NCBI GenBank assembly: GCA_002686195.1
Contig: NZAS01000160.1
Location: forward strand, 1-11,477
From: Candidatus Pacearchaeota archaeon
Lineage (GTDB): Archaea > Nanoarchaeota > Nanoarchaeia > Pacearchaeales > GW2011-AR1
Direction: 5' to 3'
DNA length: 11,477 bases
Positions 1-7,459 of the stretch are shown here, piece after piece. Made by a program: the position numbers and the translations under genes. Position 1 is the first letter of the stretch. Each line of letters starts with the position of its first letter. Under the pieces are notes generated by a model. It made no database searches. It was not told where the DNA came from and worked only from the letters and a program-made list of their open reading frames with translations.

Positions 1-9
1 GTTGGCAGA

Positions 10-729
10 ATGGCAGGTGCCAGAGGCGGAAAGGGCGCCAAAGAAGGCTCCACTGTGGGTTCTAATTTTTTCGCTGATGCGGCTAGAATATATATTAGTG
101 AATTAACTGATATTGATGTTAATTTTGGAATTGTTGGTGGTGCTTCCGGAGTTATGGAAAAACGTTCGGGTGTCGGTATTAAGGCAGATGGAATTAGAAT
201 CGTTGGAAGAGAAGGGGTGAAGATAGTAACCGGCGCTGGAGATGGAGCTAAAGGCTTTGGTTCTAAGGGAGAACCAAACTCCCTAGGCGGAAAGCTGTTG
301 CCAGCACCTAAAATTGAATTGATCGCAGGCAATAATTCAGAGGCTCGCGAGGTTTTGGGAGGCTTATTTAATTCGCCAGAGACATATAATACTTTGCAGG
401 GAATAGCCTTGGGAGAGAATACAGTAGAATGTTTTAGAGATTTAAGCGAAATTATCGATCAGATGTGGGCAGTCTTAGATGGCTTTATTAATGCGCAGAT
501 AAGGATTAATGCTGCCCTTCCTCCCGCTGTTGCAGCCACCGCAGGGCCCGGAGCCCCAGCCGCCGGCGCATCTTTAGGAGGCGTTATTGGGCTTAATACA
601 ATTATGACAGTTAATCGAGGACTAAGCCCTATGCAACAAATTCGTAATAATAAAATGATGTGGGAGGCGAATCATTTGATGCGTCAAGGATATCGTTTCA
701 TTGAAAGTAAAAACGTGTTCACAACATAA
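10..729 (+). CDS. Glycine-rich phage virion protein with beta-repeat-like segment; possible spike/baseplate component
   Basis: This encodes 239 aa and is the first gene of the cluster. Residues 1-19 are Gly/Lys/Ser-rich and look flexible. Residues 54-75 alternate small, polar and hydrophobic residues in short repeats (GVGIKADGIRIVGREGVKIV), the pattern of beta-helical stems in phage spike and VgrG-like proteins. Residues 168-190 are an Ala/Pro/Gly-rich linker coded by a locally GC-rich stretch near 527-572. The C-terminus (about 208-239) is a compact, charged and aromatic segment ending ESKNVFTT. No signal peptide or membrane helix is seen. From memory, similar proteins recur in uncultured marine T4-like phages, but I cannot name a characterised homologue. 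The position upstream of gp25 and gp6 fits a baseplate or tail-tip protein, which is inference. The reading frame stays open to the window edge, so an upstream start is possible. The ATG at 10 lacks a clear Shine-Dalgarno in the 9 nt available. Confidence 0.8.
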   Translation: MAGARGGKGAKEGSTVGSNFFADAARIYISELTDIDVNFGIVGGASGVMEKRSGVGIKADGIRIVGREGVKIVTGAGDGAKGFGSKGEPNSLGGKLLPAPKIELIAGNNSEAREVLGGLFNSPETYNTLQGIALGENTVECFRDLSEIIDQMWAVLDGFINAQIRINAALPPAVAATAGPGAPAAGASLGGVIGLNTIMTVNRGLSPMQQIRNNKMMWEANHLMRQGYRFIESKNVFTT

Positions 730-732
730 GGA
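728..732 (+). promoter_or_regulatory. Shine-Dalgarno AAGGA for the giant protein gene
   Basis: AAGGA lies 6 nt upstream of the ATG at 739 and overlaps the TAA stop (727-729) of the preceding gene. Spacing is near ideal. It supports 739 as the start and suggests that ribosomes terminating on the upstream gene can re-initiate here. Confidence 0.7.
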
Positions 733-738
733 AACATT

Positions 739-3700
739 ATGGCAGACGAAACAACGAAATCATCATTTTTGTATCATCAAGATAAAAATCGCGACGGCTT
801 AATAGACGTTTGTGAAGAGTTGATCGATGTCGAGGATGCTCTGTGTCCCGATCTCGCATGTTCTCCTAATCCGAATGCATTAGTGGATGATTGGAAAACC
901 AAGACGATAGAAGAGCCGTTTTTAAACGAAAAGACATGTAAATATCAGGTTACAGTGGTAACTAAGTTTAAAACAACTATTCCGGCACAAATGCTAGATG
1001 ATCCTAACTTAACAGATGAAAAATCTGATGAGGCTATGGAAACGCGGTTTGATTTTTATGTTGAGGACGCGATTGCTTCTCTCTTGAATATATATGATAA
1101 AGATGATTCAGAAGAATCTGTTGATGCCGTTAAGGCAGTTATCGAATATACTGCATATGATTTGGATCCTCGTCCTTTCTCAAGATTAAAGCTTTTGTAT
1201 TCAGTTCCTTATGATGATTTACAGAATTTAGAGGATGCCGAAGAAGAATCAGAAGATGACGAAGAAGAGGATGAGGGCACAGAAACAATTGTTACTTATG
1301 ATGCTTTTACCCTAAAAGGGCGCCTTATCAGAATTCGCAAAGGCCTTAATTTATATAATCGTTATTTGAAGATGTATCGAGGATTGGAAGGTGGAAATCT
1401 TTTTTATGACGAAAGTAACGCTGTATTTCCCTTGGAAATGTATGGGGATGCAGGCTTCTTTCCCACTTCTTTGATGGGAAAGACATTAACTCAATTAGAC
1501 AAATTCTTAATACAAAAGGGCTACAATTTGCCCGGTGTGGGGGGATTTGGTGGTGCCTTTAATGATCGTGTTGTTAAGATGGAGTTTAAATTTAGTAAAG
1601 AATTTGTACTCAAAAGATTAAAAATTTGGACAGAAGGCTGCGGCGAAAAGCCGATTATGTTTAATAAGAAATTAAAACCTCTATTAGCAATGTCCGCTTG
1701 GAAAGATCCAACCGCTATGGCTTATTTTGCTCGTGTAGAAAAAATGGAAACCGATTTTACTGCGCGTACACCCAAGCCATGGCTTGAATTTATCAAAGAA
1801 CACACATATCCCCTCGTATATGATACTACAAATTCTGTGTATGGAGATACAGATCCCGCAAACACAGCAATGAGTTGTATATCAGACGCTTTAAGAAACG
1901 AAGCAAAAGAACTTGGCCAAGATATCTTAGATGATGTTTTTAGTATCGGTGACGCTATAGCATATCAGTTCCGTGATAGCCTATGTCGTGCTTCTTTGGG
2001 AGAAGTTATTACAGATGATCTTCAGATGAATCTTATTTATGATCCCAACGCGAGAAGCATGAAAAGCCTTAAAACGATGGCGACTGAGCAAGCATTTAAA
2101 CAGCTTCAACAAGAAGAGGCTGTTTTCGTTAATTTATGTGCGAGAATCCTTGGACATGCTGCCGGATATGGCAACGGGTTGGATATTTTAAATGTAGTAT
2201 GGAAAGAAGGCTTCGATAAGATTAAAATTTGTGGACTTTTTGATTTGCTTATAGATGCAATTGGTTGTTTATTATCAGGCTTATCTTTGGAAGAGGCGCT
2301 TGGTGGCATGATAAAGAGTGCCCTTACTGCTATGGGATTGGAGAATTTTGGCGATTTATTTGTTGGGCTGCCTCCAGACAAGCAAGCAGAGTTGGACGCG
2401 CTTGTTCAAAAGAAGCTAGAAGAGGGAGATGTTTTCAAAGAAGGCTCAACTAATCAGCAAATGTCAGACACCATAGCCGGCAAATTAGAATGGGAAAAAC
2501 CATGGGAAACCGCCGCTGAAGAAAAAACAAGGAAAGAAACAAGACAAGAAAAAAGAGAAGCCCGCAAAGAGGAGCGAAAAAACCCCACCGAGATGTCTGC
2601 TGCAGAGATGCAACAATCTTCTCAATTAGCACGAAGAACATTGGTTCAACAAATGGATATAGGTTCAGAAGCTAATCAAAATGCTCTTAGTTCTAATGTG
2701 GTTATGGAGGCGTATATTAAGGCTCTCTTGGAAATATATCAAGACAATCTGTTAGAACTTTTGGACGAACTTAATAAATTCCCCGGCGCCCCAATTGTAA
2801 GTAGTATCATCGCTTTGTTGGATTGTCCACGTCCACCACTCTTTAACCCGAGTGTCATGGATTTTATTCAGGATATTGAATTGCCGTGGTGCCGCAGTAT
2901 TCAGGATATTACATTTCCTCGTTTAAATAATCCTTTTGGGTGGATCCCTCAATGGACAGATATTAAAGCGTTCATTTGGCTGGCAATTAGAACAGCATTA
3001 CAAGAATTAATCTTGAAGATCATGATGAAGTTGCTTGTAAAAATTTGTGAAATAATAGGCAATGCCCTGTGTAGTATGTTAGGAGCAGCCGGATCTGCAG
3101 TTGCAGCATTGGCAGGTGGCACTCAAAGAACCTCTTTTAAGGATATTATTCGGGAATCAATTTGTGGCGATGACACGCCTGATGAGCAAATAGACAATAC
3201 AATTGTAGATATGTTCAATTCTTTGGGCTCTGGTGGAGCAGCTTTAGCAGACAGAGAGCAAGTCTTGGCACTTTCAGAAGATCTTGCTTCTGCTGTTTCT
3301 AGAACTGAAATGATGAATGCCTTCTTGGGAGATCCTTCTAATGAATTTTTAGATATTGCTAAGACTATTATTGATTATGAGTATCCCGACATGCAGTCGG
3401 CTTTCCCCAACAAAGAATCGATGGGCAATTTTTTTCAAAATGCTGGCAATTTAATGCCGGCTAGCTTTAAAGCTCAAATGCAAGATATGGTAAATAATCC
3501 AGTTGGCCCTCTATTACCTGCCAATCCTAGCTTGTGTGCTACACCTCAACAATTGGAAGATTTTCATAATTTAAGATGTAGTCTTCTAGCGGGGAGAGCA
3601 ACTGCAGCCCAGTGTGAGGCTATGAAGCCTAAGATGTTAGACGATTTGGAAGATTTGGCTGATATTTTGCAAGGCGGCATTCCCAACTATATTGCCAATA

Positions 3701-6700
3701 ACATGCCACCTCTAGTATCTGATCCTGGCTGCGATAACGGACTTCTTCCTTTTGAAACTGATGAACAAAAGGCTACGGTATCGGCTGCTTTGGGAGGAGA
3801 TTTGGAACAGGTAAAGCTAGCGTTTTCTTATGATATGTTGGGCAACGGCCCCTTTAGAAATCAATGGGGATTTATAAACATGATTCTTGCAGATACTATG
3901 GGAATGCCTTTGACTGCGCACTATCGAAGAGTGTTTAATAGACGCCGTTGGGTTGATTTTTATATAAACGACGATCAAGCCCAAGAAGATGGATCCAGCG
4001 AAGTCGCAGCCATCAACAGACAACGAGGTGCTTTTCCAACAGAAGTCGCTGGACATTTAAAAGGCGAGTTAGAGGACTTGGACACTACCTTTGTTTCTAA
4101 CAATGAAGTGGAATCAGACGATTATTTTTATCAGTCTTTTGAGATGTTAAATATTGATCGATTTGGTAAAAATATAGATTTATTATCTTTGCCTGATTTT
4201 GGCTACAACTACACCACTACTGTAGAATACGAATCAGAGTCGGTTAAAATGACACGTAATGCACGCAAAAAGACTTCAGATGTCTCCCTGTCGTATAGAG
4301 ATTTAGCTAAGGGAGACACGGATCAAGATTTTTCATTCGGTTTTGAATTAGATTTTTTCCTTTCCGATTTGATAGAAGATTCAGACGGCAATGCAATGAA
4401 TCGTTCTGAAATTATAGAGATAGATGGAGAGGAAATTCAAACTCCTAGCGATAATGCCCGAGTTCTTCTTACTACATTATATAATGCTGCAGCCAATTTG
4501 GATTTTTCTACAATCCCTTTTATGACAAAGGCGGAAAAGGCAGACTTCAAGCGCACAGCAAAAGAAGCGGGAATTATTTATGATAGAAAATTTGAGTTTT
4601 TATCGGTAGACAATACTCTCGATGGAATTGATTTTGATCCTTATCCAGACTTTCTAGGAACTTTTGACTCGCAATCGACATATATGCCTCAGATTGTGCT
4701 TTTAACTGAAATATTAAACAATAATGGAGCTAGTGTATCAAACGGAAATGTTAAAACATTTCATGACGAATTTATGTCTACGTTATTTTCTACCTTGGCT
4801 AGCGATATCGCGGCAAACACTGGATCGTTTGATTACGGCGCCGTATTCGACAATCTAACCAAAGAAGACACTGAATATGTAACCGACGATGGTGAGGATT
4901 ACTTCGATGCCACAAATGATGATGGGGACACCTTGTCTAATGATGATATGATTTTGGGCGTTAGTCGAATGCAATATGAAGTTGATAGCGGCCAACGTGA
5001 CGATGAAAATAGAGTTTTCTACTTAGATCCCGCACAATACGGAGGGAATTACATGAATCCTCCGATTTATATTAAGCCTTTGAAAAATGAAGGCTGGCTA
5101 GGCTTTGTAGATGTAATGTTTCCTGAGTTAAGTCCATGCAAGCCTCAACGGACTGATTTGGTAGATTTTGAAGAAATTCAAAGTATTATAGATGATGCGT
5201 ATCCTACATTGCCTGTAGACGAAAGATTAAAATCGGATCCTGATTGTGTGGTGGAAGTCCCCTATAATAGAATACTAGAAAGACCATCTGTAGCGGCAAT
5301 TCAGGGGCTTATTACGGCAGCTATTCGAATCTTTGTAAGCGTCCACTTTATCAAAGGAATGGCAACTTTTACTAAATTTTATCCTAAATTCACAGAAGTC
5401 TTTAGTTCCCTCTTCGCGCAATATATCGTAGAGGATATGGAATCACAATTTAAAAACACTCGAAAGAAACTCTTTCAAGGGCCCTTTAAAGATAGTGAGT
5501 TTTGGTATGCATTTTTAGAGCAATCGGTTCAAATGTATTCCCGAAGAGTGATGGATGGAAATATTATGAATCCACCTGAAAATGTATTGGCAGCTATGCT
5601 CAAAATCAACGATCTGCAAGATGCCTATCCTTATCCTTATCGAAGCGATTTAAAGGAAGCAAAACAGCTTGACGAAGTAAGCATTTTTAAAACTTTAAAA
5701 AATTATCGTTCCAATATGAACCTCCAAGCGGTACAAGAGACTGAAGAAGCTGCAAAATTAGTGCTTAAAGAGTTGGTTAACGAACAGTTAAATTATATGG
5801 GTGAGAAATTTATTGATAATTTAGAAGGCGTAGGAATGGCTCCTGACGTATTTGATTTAGATTATTATCTTTTTGAGAATCTCACTCAAGGAAGTAGTTT
5901 GACTTTAGGTCAAGACATTAAAGAGGAAGTAGTTGCGTTGCCAACCGAAGGGGAAGAATTATATACTAATGGTACCGAATTTACCGACGCAGATACTGGA
6001 GAAATGTATACAGGCTATTATCATGTTTATGTGGATGAAAATGGTGATACCATTTATATGGCAGGCGAGTTTCATGTAGATGATGATCACGCCAGCCTGC
6101 GCCCTGTGGCAGATCAGGTAGTTGTGCCAATCGGGGATGTGCAAGATTACGGAACTGGAGCGACAGCAAGCACAGAACAACCATTTTTAATTGAAAAATA
6201 TATAAGTATTGATGGCGTGAAAGTAGCGCCCGATACTGCTCTCGAAACTATTAAATCTAATGATAATAACTTATTGATATCTGAAGTGTATCCTGGCACC
6301 TTAGAACTAGTGACAGATGCTGGCGGAAAAGTTGTAGGACTCGATGGAGAATTGGGAATAAGATACGGTTTGGAATTTTCAGTAGTAATGGATGGCACTG
6401 CTTATCCCGTAACAACAGTAGAAGTTGATGCGCTTGATACATCTATTGGAGAAATAGCGCCCTTCGTAGGTGATAGCAAGTTGTTGCTTTGTTTGATTAA
6501 TATGTTGAAACAAGATGACACATACAAGTTGGTAGGACAGTATGTTTTTCCTCTAAAGAAAATGACAGCTTTACTGGCAATTTATAACGCTGAAGGATTT
6601 TTGCCGTCGATTGGAGAACTTACTGTCGAGAAGGGAATAGCCTTTGGAGGCGACGACGCCGGCGACATAGATCAAAAGCCTGGAATGATGGTGACGGTAG

Positions 6701-7047
6701 ACGATGGAGTTGCCACTTCCGAACCCGCCGTAGAGGGATGGGCAAACGTGGAGGATCGACAGAGTACGTTTACTCCTTTTGTAAAGACATGGGATGAGTG
6801 GGATCAAGTATTATTGAGAAATTCAAAAAGACGCATTAAAAAATTATTTAAAGTTCATTATAATTCTAGAGATTTTGAAGCAGGAATCGAAGATGACAGT
6901 GATACTCCAGGGAAGATTCTGTTAAATGGGCTTAGAGAGGCTTTAAAACCTCCAACAGGCCAGCATTTATTGCCCCGTTGGCAGAGGCGAATGCTGAGGG
7001 ACAATCCCTTTAATTCTAAGGGAGAACTTTGTGAAAAGGAAGATTGA
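739..7047 (+). CDS. Giant (2102 aa) putative phage virion/baseplate protein with N-terminal EF-hand loop
   Basis: One uninterrupted frame of 6.3 kb. Visible architecture follows. Residues 15-26 (DKNRDGLIDVCE) match a canonical EF-hand loop, with acidic or Asn residues at loop positions 1, 3, 5, 9 and 12 and Gly at 6. Cys25, 36, 41 and 67 cluster nearby. Residues 165-182 are almost all Glu/Asp. Residues 495-535 are a hydrophobic, Gly-rich helical block. Residues 595-618 are a Lys/Arg/Glu-rich, probably helical linker. Residues 744-794 are a long hydrophobic and amphipathic block. Residues 1376-1403 are Asp-rich. Residues 1517-1541 are a third hydrophobic block. Residues 1757-1784 form a GYYHV...GEFH module. 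Residues about 1805-1990 look beta-rich, and the tail has a basic patch (SKRRIKKLFK, 2029-2038). It has about 23 cysteines, many for a cytoplasmically assembled virion protein. No catalytic motif was recognised. Its place just upstream of gp25 and gp6 suggests a baseplate, hub or tail-tip structural role, which is inference. A tape measure role is possible but less likely given the mixed composition. Confidence 0.85.
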   Translation: MADETTKSSFLYHQDKNRDGLIDVCEELIDVEDALCPDLACSPNPNALVDDWKTKTIEEPFLNEKTCKYQVTVVTKFKTTIPAQMLDDPNLTDEKSDEAMETRFDFYVEDAIASLLNIYDKDDSEESVDAVKAVIEYTAYDLDPRPFSRLKLLYSVPYDDLQNLEDAEEESEDDEEEDEGTETIVTYDAFTLKGRLIRIRKGLNLYNRYLKMYRGLEGGNLFYDESNAVFPLEMYGDAGFFPTSLMGKTLTQLDKFLIQKGYNLPGVGGFGGAFNDRVVKMEFKFSKEFVLKRLKIWTEGCGEKPIMFNKKLKPLLAMSAWKDPTAMAYFARVEKMETDFTARTPKPWLEFIKEHTYPLVYDTTNSVYGDTDPANTAMSCISDALRNEAKELGQDILDDVFSIGDAIAYQFRDSLCRASLGEVITDDLQMNLIYDPNARSMKSLKTMATEQAFKQLQQEEAVFVNLCARILGHAAGYGNGLDILNVVWKEGFDKIKICGLFDLLIDAIGCLLSGLSLEEALGGMIKSALTAMGLENFGDLFVGLPPDKQAELDALVQKKLEEGDVFKEGSTNQQMSDTIAGKLEWEKPWETAAEEKTRKETRQEKREARKEERKNPTEMSAAEMQQSSQLARRTLVQQMDIGSEANQNALSSNVVMEAYIKALLEIYQDNLLELLDELNKFPGAPIVSSIIALLDCPRPPLFNPSVMDFIQDIELPWCRSIQDITFPRLNNPFGWIPQWTDIKAFIWLAIRTALQELILKIMMKLLVKICEIIGNALCSMLGAAGSAVAALAGGTQRTSFKDIIRESICGDDTPDEQIDNTIVDMFNSLGSGGAALADREQVLALSEDLASAVSRTEMMNAFLGDPSNEFLDIAKTIIDYEYPDMQSAFPNKESMGNFFQNAGNLMPASFKAQMQDMVNNPVGPLLPANPSLCATPQQLEDFHNLRCSLLAGRATAAQCEAMKPKMLDDLEDLADILQGGIPNYIANNMPPLVSDPGCDNGLLPFETDEQKATVSAALGGDLEQVKLAFSYDMLGNGPFRNQWGFINMILADTMGMPLTAHYRRVFNRRRWVDFYINDDQAQEDGSSEVAAINRQRGAFPTEVAGHLKGELEDLDTTFVSNNEVESDDYFYQSFEMLNIDRFGKNIDLLSLPDFGYNYTTTVEYESESVKMTRNARKKTSDVSLSYRDLAKGDTDQDFSFGFELDFFLSDLIEDSDGNAMNRSEIIEIDGEEIQTPSDNARVLLTTLYNAAANLDFSTIPFMTKAEKADFKRTAKEAGIIYDRKFEFLSVDNTLDGIDFDPYPDFLGTFDSQSTYMPQIVLLTEILNNNGASVSNGNVKTFHDEFMSTLFSTLASDIAANTGSFDYGAVFDNLTKEDTEYVTDDGEDYFDATNDDGDTLSNDDMILGVSRMQYEVDSGQRDDENRVFYLDPAQYGGNYMNPPIYIKPLKNEGWLGFVDVMFPELSPCKPQRTDLVDFEEIQSIIDDAYPTLPVDERLKSDPDCVVEVPYNRILERPSVAAIQGLITAAIRIFVSVHFIKGMATFTKFYPKFTEVFSSLFAQYIVEDMESQFKNTRKKLFQGPFKDSEFWYAFLEQSVQMYSRRVMDGNIMNPPENVLAAMLKINDLQDAYPYPYRSDLKEAKQLDEVSIFKTLKNYRSNMNLQAVQETEEAAKLVLKELVNEQLNYMGEKFIDNLEGVGMAPDVFDLDYYLFENLTQGSSLTLGQDIKEEVVALPTEGEELYTNGTEFTDADTGEMYTGYYHVYVDENGDTIYMAGEFHVDDDHASLRPVADQVVVPIGDVQDYGTGATASTEQPFLIEKYISIDGVKVAPDTALETIKSNDNNLLISEVYPGTLELVTDAGGKVVGLDGELGIRYGLEFSVVMDGTAYPVTTVEVDALDTSIGEIAPFVGDSKLLLCLINMLKQDDTYKLVGQYVFPLKKMTALLAIYNAEGFLPSIGELTVEKGIAFGGDDAGDIDQKPGMMVTVDDGVATSEPAVEGWANVEDRQSTFTPFVKTWDEWDQVLLRNSKRRIKKLFKVHYNSRDFEAGIEDDSDTPGKILLNGLREALKPPTGQHLLPRWQRRMLRDNPFNSKGELCEKED

Positions 7048-7057
7048 CCCTAATTAT

Positions 7058-7064
7058 AGAGAGG
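7058..7064 (+). promoter_or_regulatory. Shine-Dalgarno AGAGAGG for the gp25-like gene
   Basis: A purine-rich AGAGAGG sits 10 nt upstream of the ATG at 7075, within the 27-nt gap after the giant gene. Spacing is slightly long but workable. It supports the start used, which gives the N-terminus MASFGVALPL expected for the family. Confidence 0.6.
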
Positions 7065-7074
7065 TAAAAACAAA

Positions 7075-7443
7075 ATGGCTTCTTTTGGCGTAGCATTACC
7101 GTTAGAAAGAAATTCTGATGACGGCTATATGATGATTAGAAATATAAGAAAGTTAATTAAACAAAATTTAAAAATGTTAATCTTAACCAATCCTGGAGAA
7201 AGAATCATGGTACCAGAGTTTGGTGTGGGGATTAAGCGTTATTTATTTGAAAATTATGGTCAAGGGACAGAAGGGGCAATAAATAAAAAGATAAAAGAAC
7301 AAGTAAAGATTTATTTGCCAGTTGTATCCATCGTACAGATTTCTTTTGGTACCGCAGATCGAGACAATAATCGTTTAGGCGTCTCGATAGCGTATGCTAT
7401 TCCAGAAATTGGTGCTAAAGATTTATTAGAATTTACTATTTAA
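7075..7443 (+). CDS. gp25: Baseplate wedge protein, GPW/gp25 family
   Basis: This encodes 122 aa, close to T4 gp25 (132 aa) and typical of the GPW/gp25 family. The protein links the baseplate wedge to the first sheath ring and helps nucleate sheath assembly in contractile tails; relatives occur in type VI secretion (TssE) and P2 (gpW). The sequence shows the family pattern: an N-terminal strand and a Ser-Asp-Asp-Gly-Tyr turn (residues 14-18), the helix IRKLIKQNLKMLILTNPGER (about 24-43), then the signature PGERIMVPEFGVGI (40-53) followed by RYLFEN. The C-terminal half is an alpha/beta segment ending in LLEFTI. The immediately following gene is the gp6-like wedge protein, its known structural partner, which strengthens the call. 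Nothing is truncated. I am confident of the family; T4-type naming is by analogy. Confidence 0.93.
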   Translation: MASFGVALPLERNSDDGYMMIRNIRKLIKQNLKMLILTNPGERIMVPEFGVGIKRYLFENYGQGTEGAINKKIKEQVKIYLPVVSIVQISFGTADRDNNRLGVSIAYAIPEIGAKDLLEFTI

Positions 7444-7448
7444 AAATT

Positions 7449-7453
7449 GAGGG
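7449..7453 (+). promoter_or_regulatory. Shine-Dalgarno GAGGG for the gp6-like gene
   Basis: GAGGG lies 6 nt upstream of the ATG at 7460, followed by a T-run. It occupies most of the 16-nt gap after the gp25-like gene and supports the start. Confidence 0.65.
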
Positions 7454-7459
7454 TTTTTT

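Noticed and set aside
261..274. 14-nt sequence TTCTAAGGGAGAAC repeated at 7014-7027
   Set aside because: Both copies encode Ser-Lys-Gly-Glu in frame with the same codons. A single 14-nt match in a window this size is plausible by chance, and nothing else flanks it.
2106..2381. Antisense open frame of 91 codons inside the giant gene, plus other minus-strand frames of 60-83 codons (for example 6147-6398, 9576-9806)
   Set aside because: They lie wholly opposite strong coding frames, have no ribosome site or family-like sequence, and have compositions expected of shadows.
7005..7023. Hairpin TCCCTT - 7-nt loop - AAGGGA near the end of the giant gene
   Set aside because: The stem is only 6 bp, lies inside coding sequence and has no following T-run, so it is not a convincing terminator.
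739..7047. Reading the giant protein as the tape measure protein
   Set aside because: Length and hydrophobic blocks would allow it, but the EF-hand, cysteine clusters, Asp-rich loops and long beta-rich C-terminal part are unlike the mostly helical, repetitive tape measure pattern. Kept only as an alternative.
7048..7074. Possible T4-type late promoter (TATAAATA) in the largest intergenic gap
   Set aside because: The gap contains TAATTATAGAG but no TATAAATA match, and none was spotted in the other junctions.
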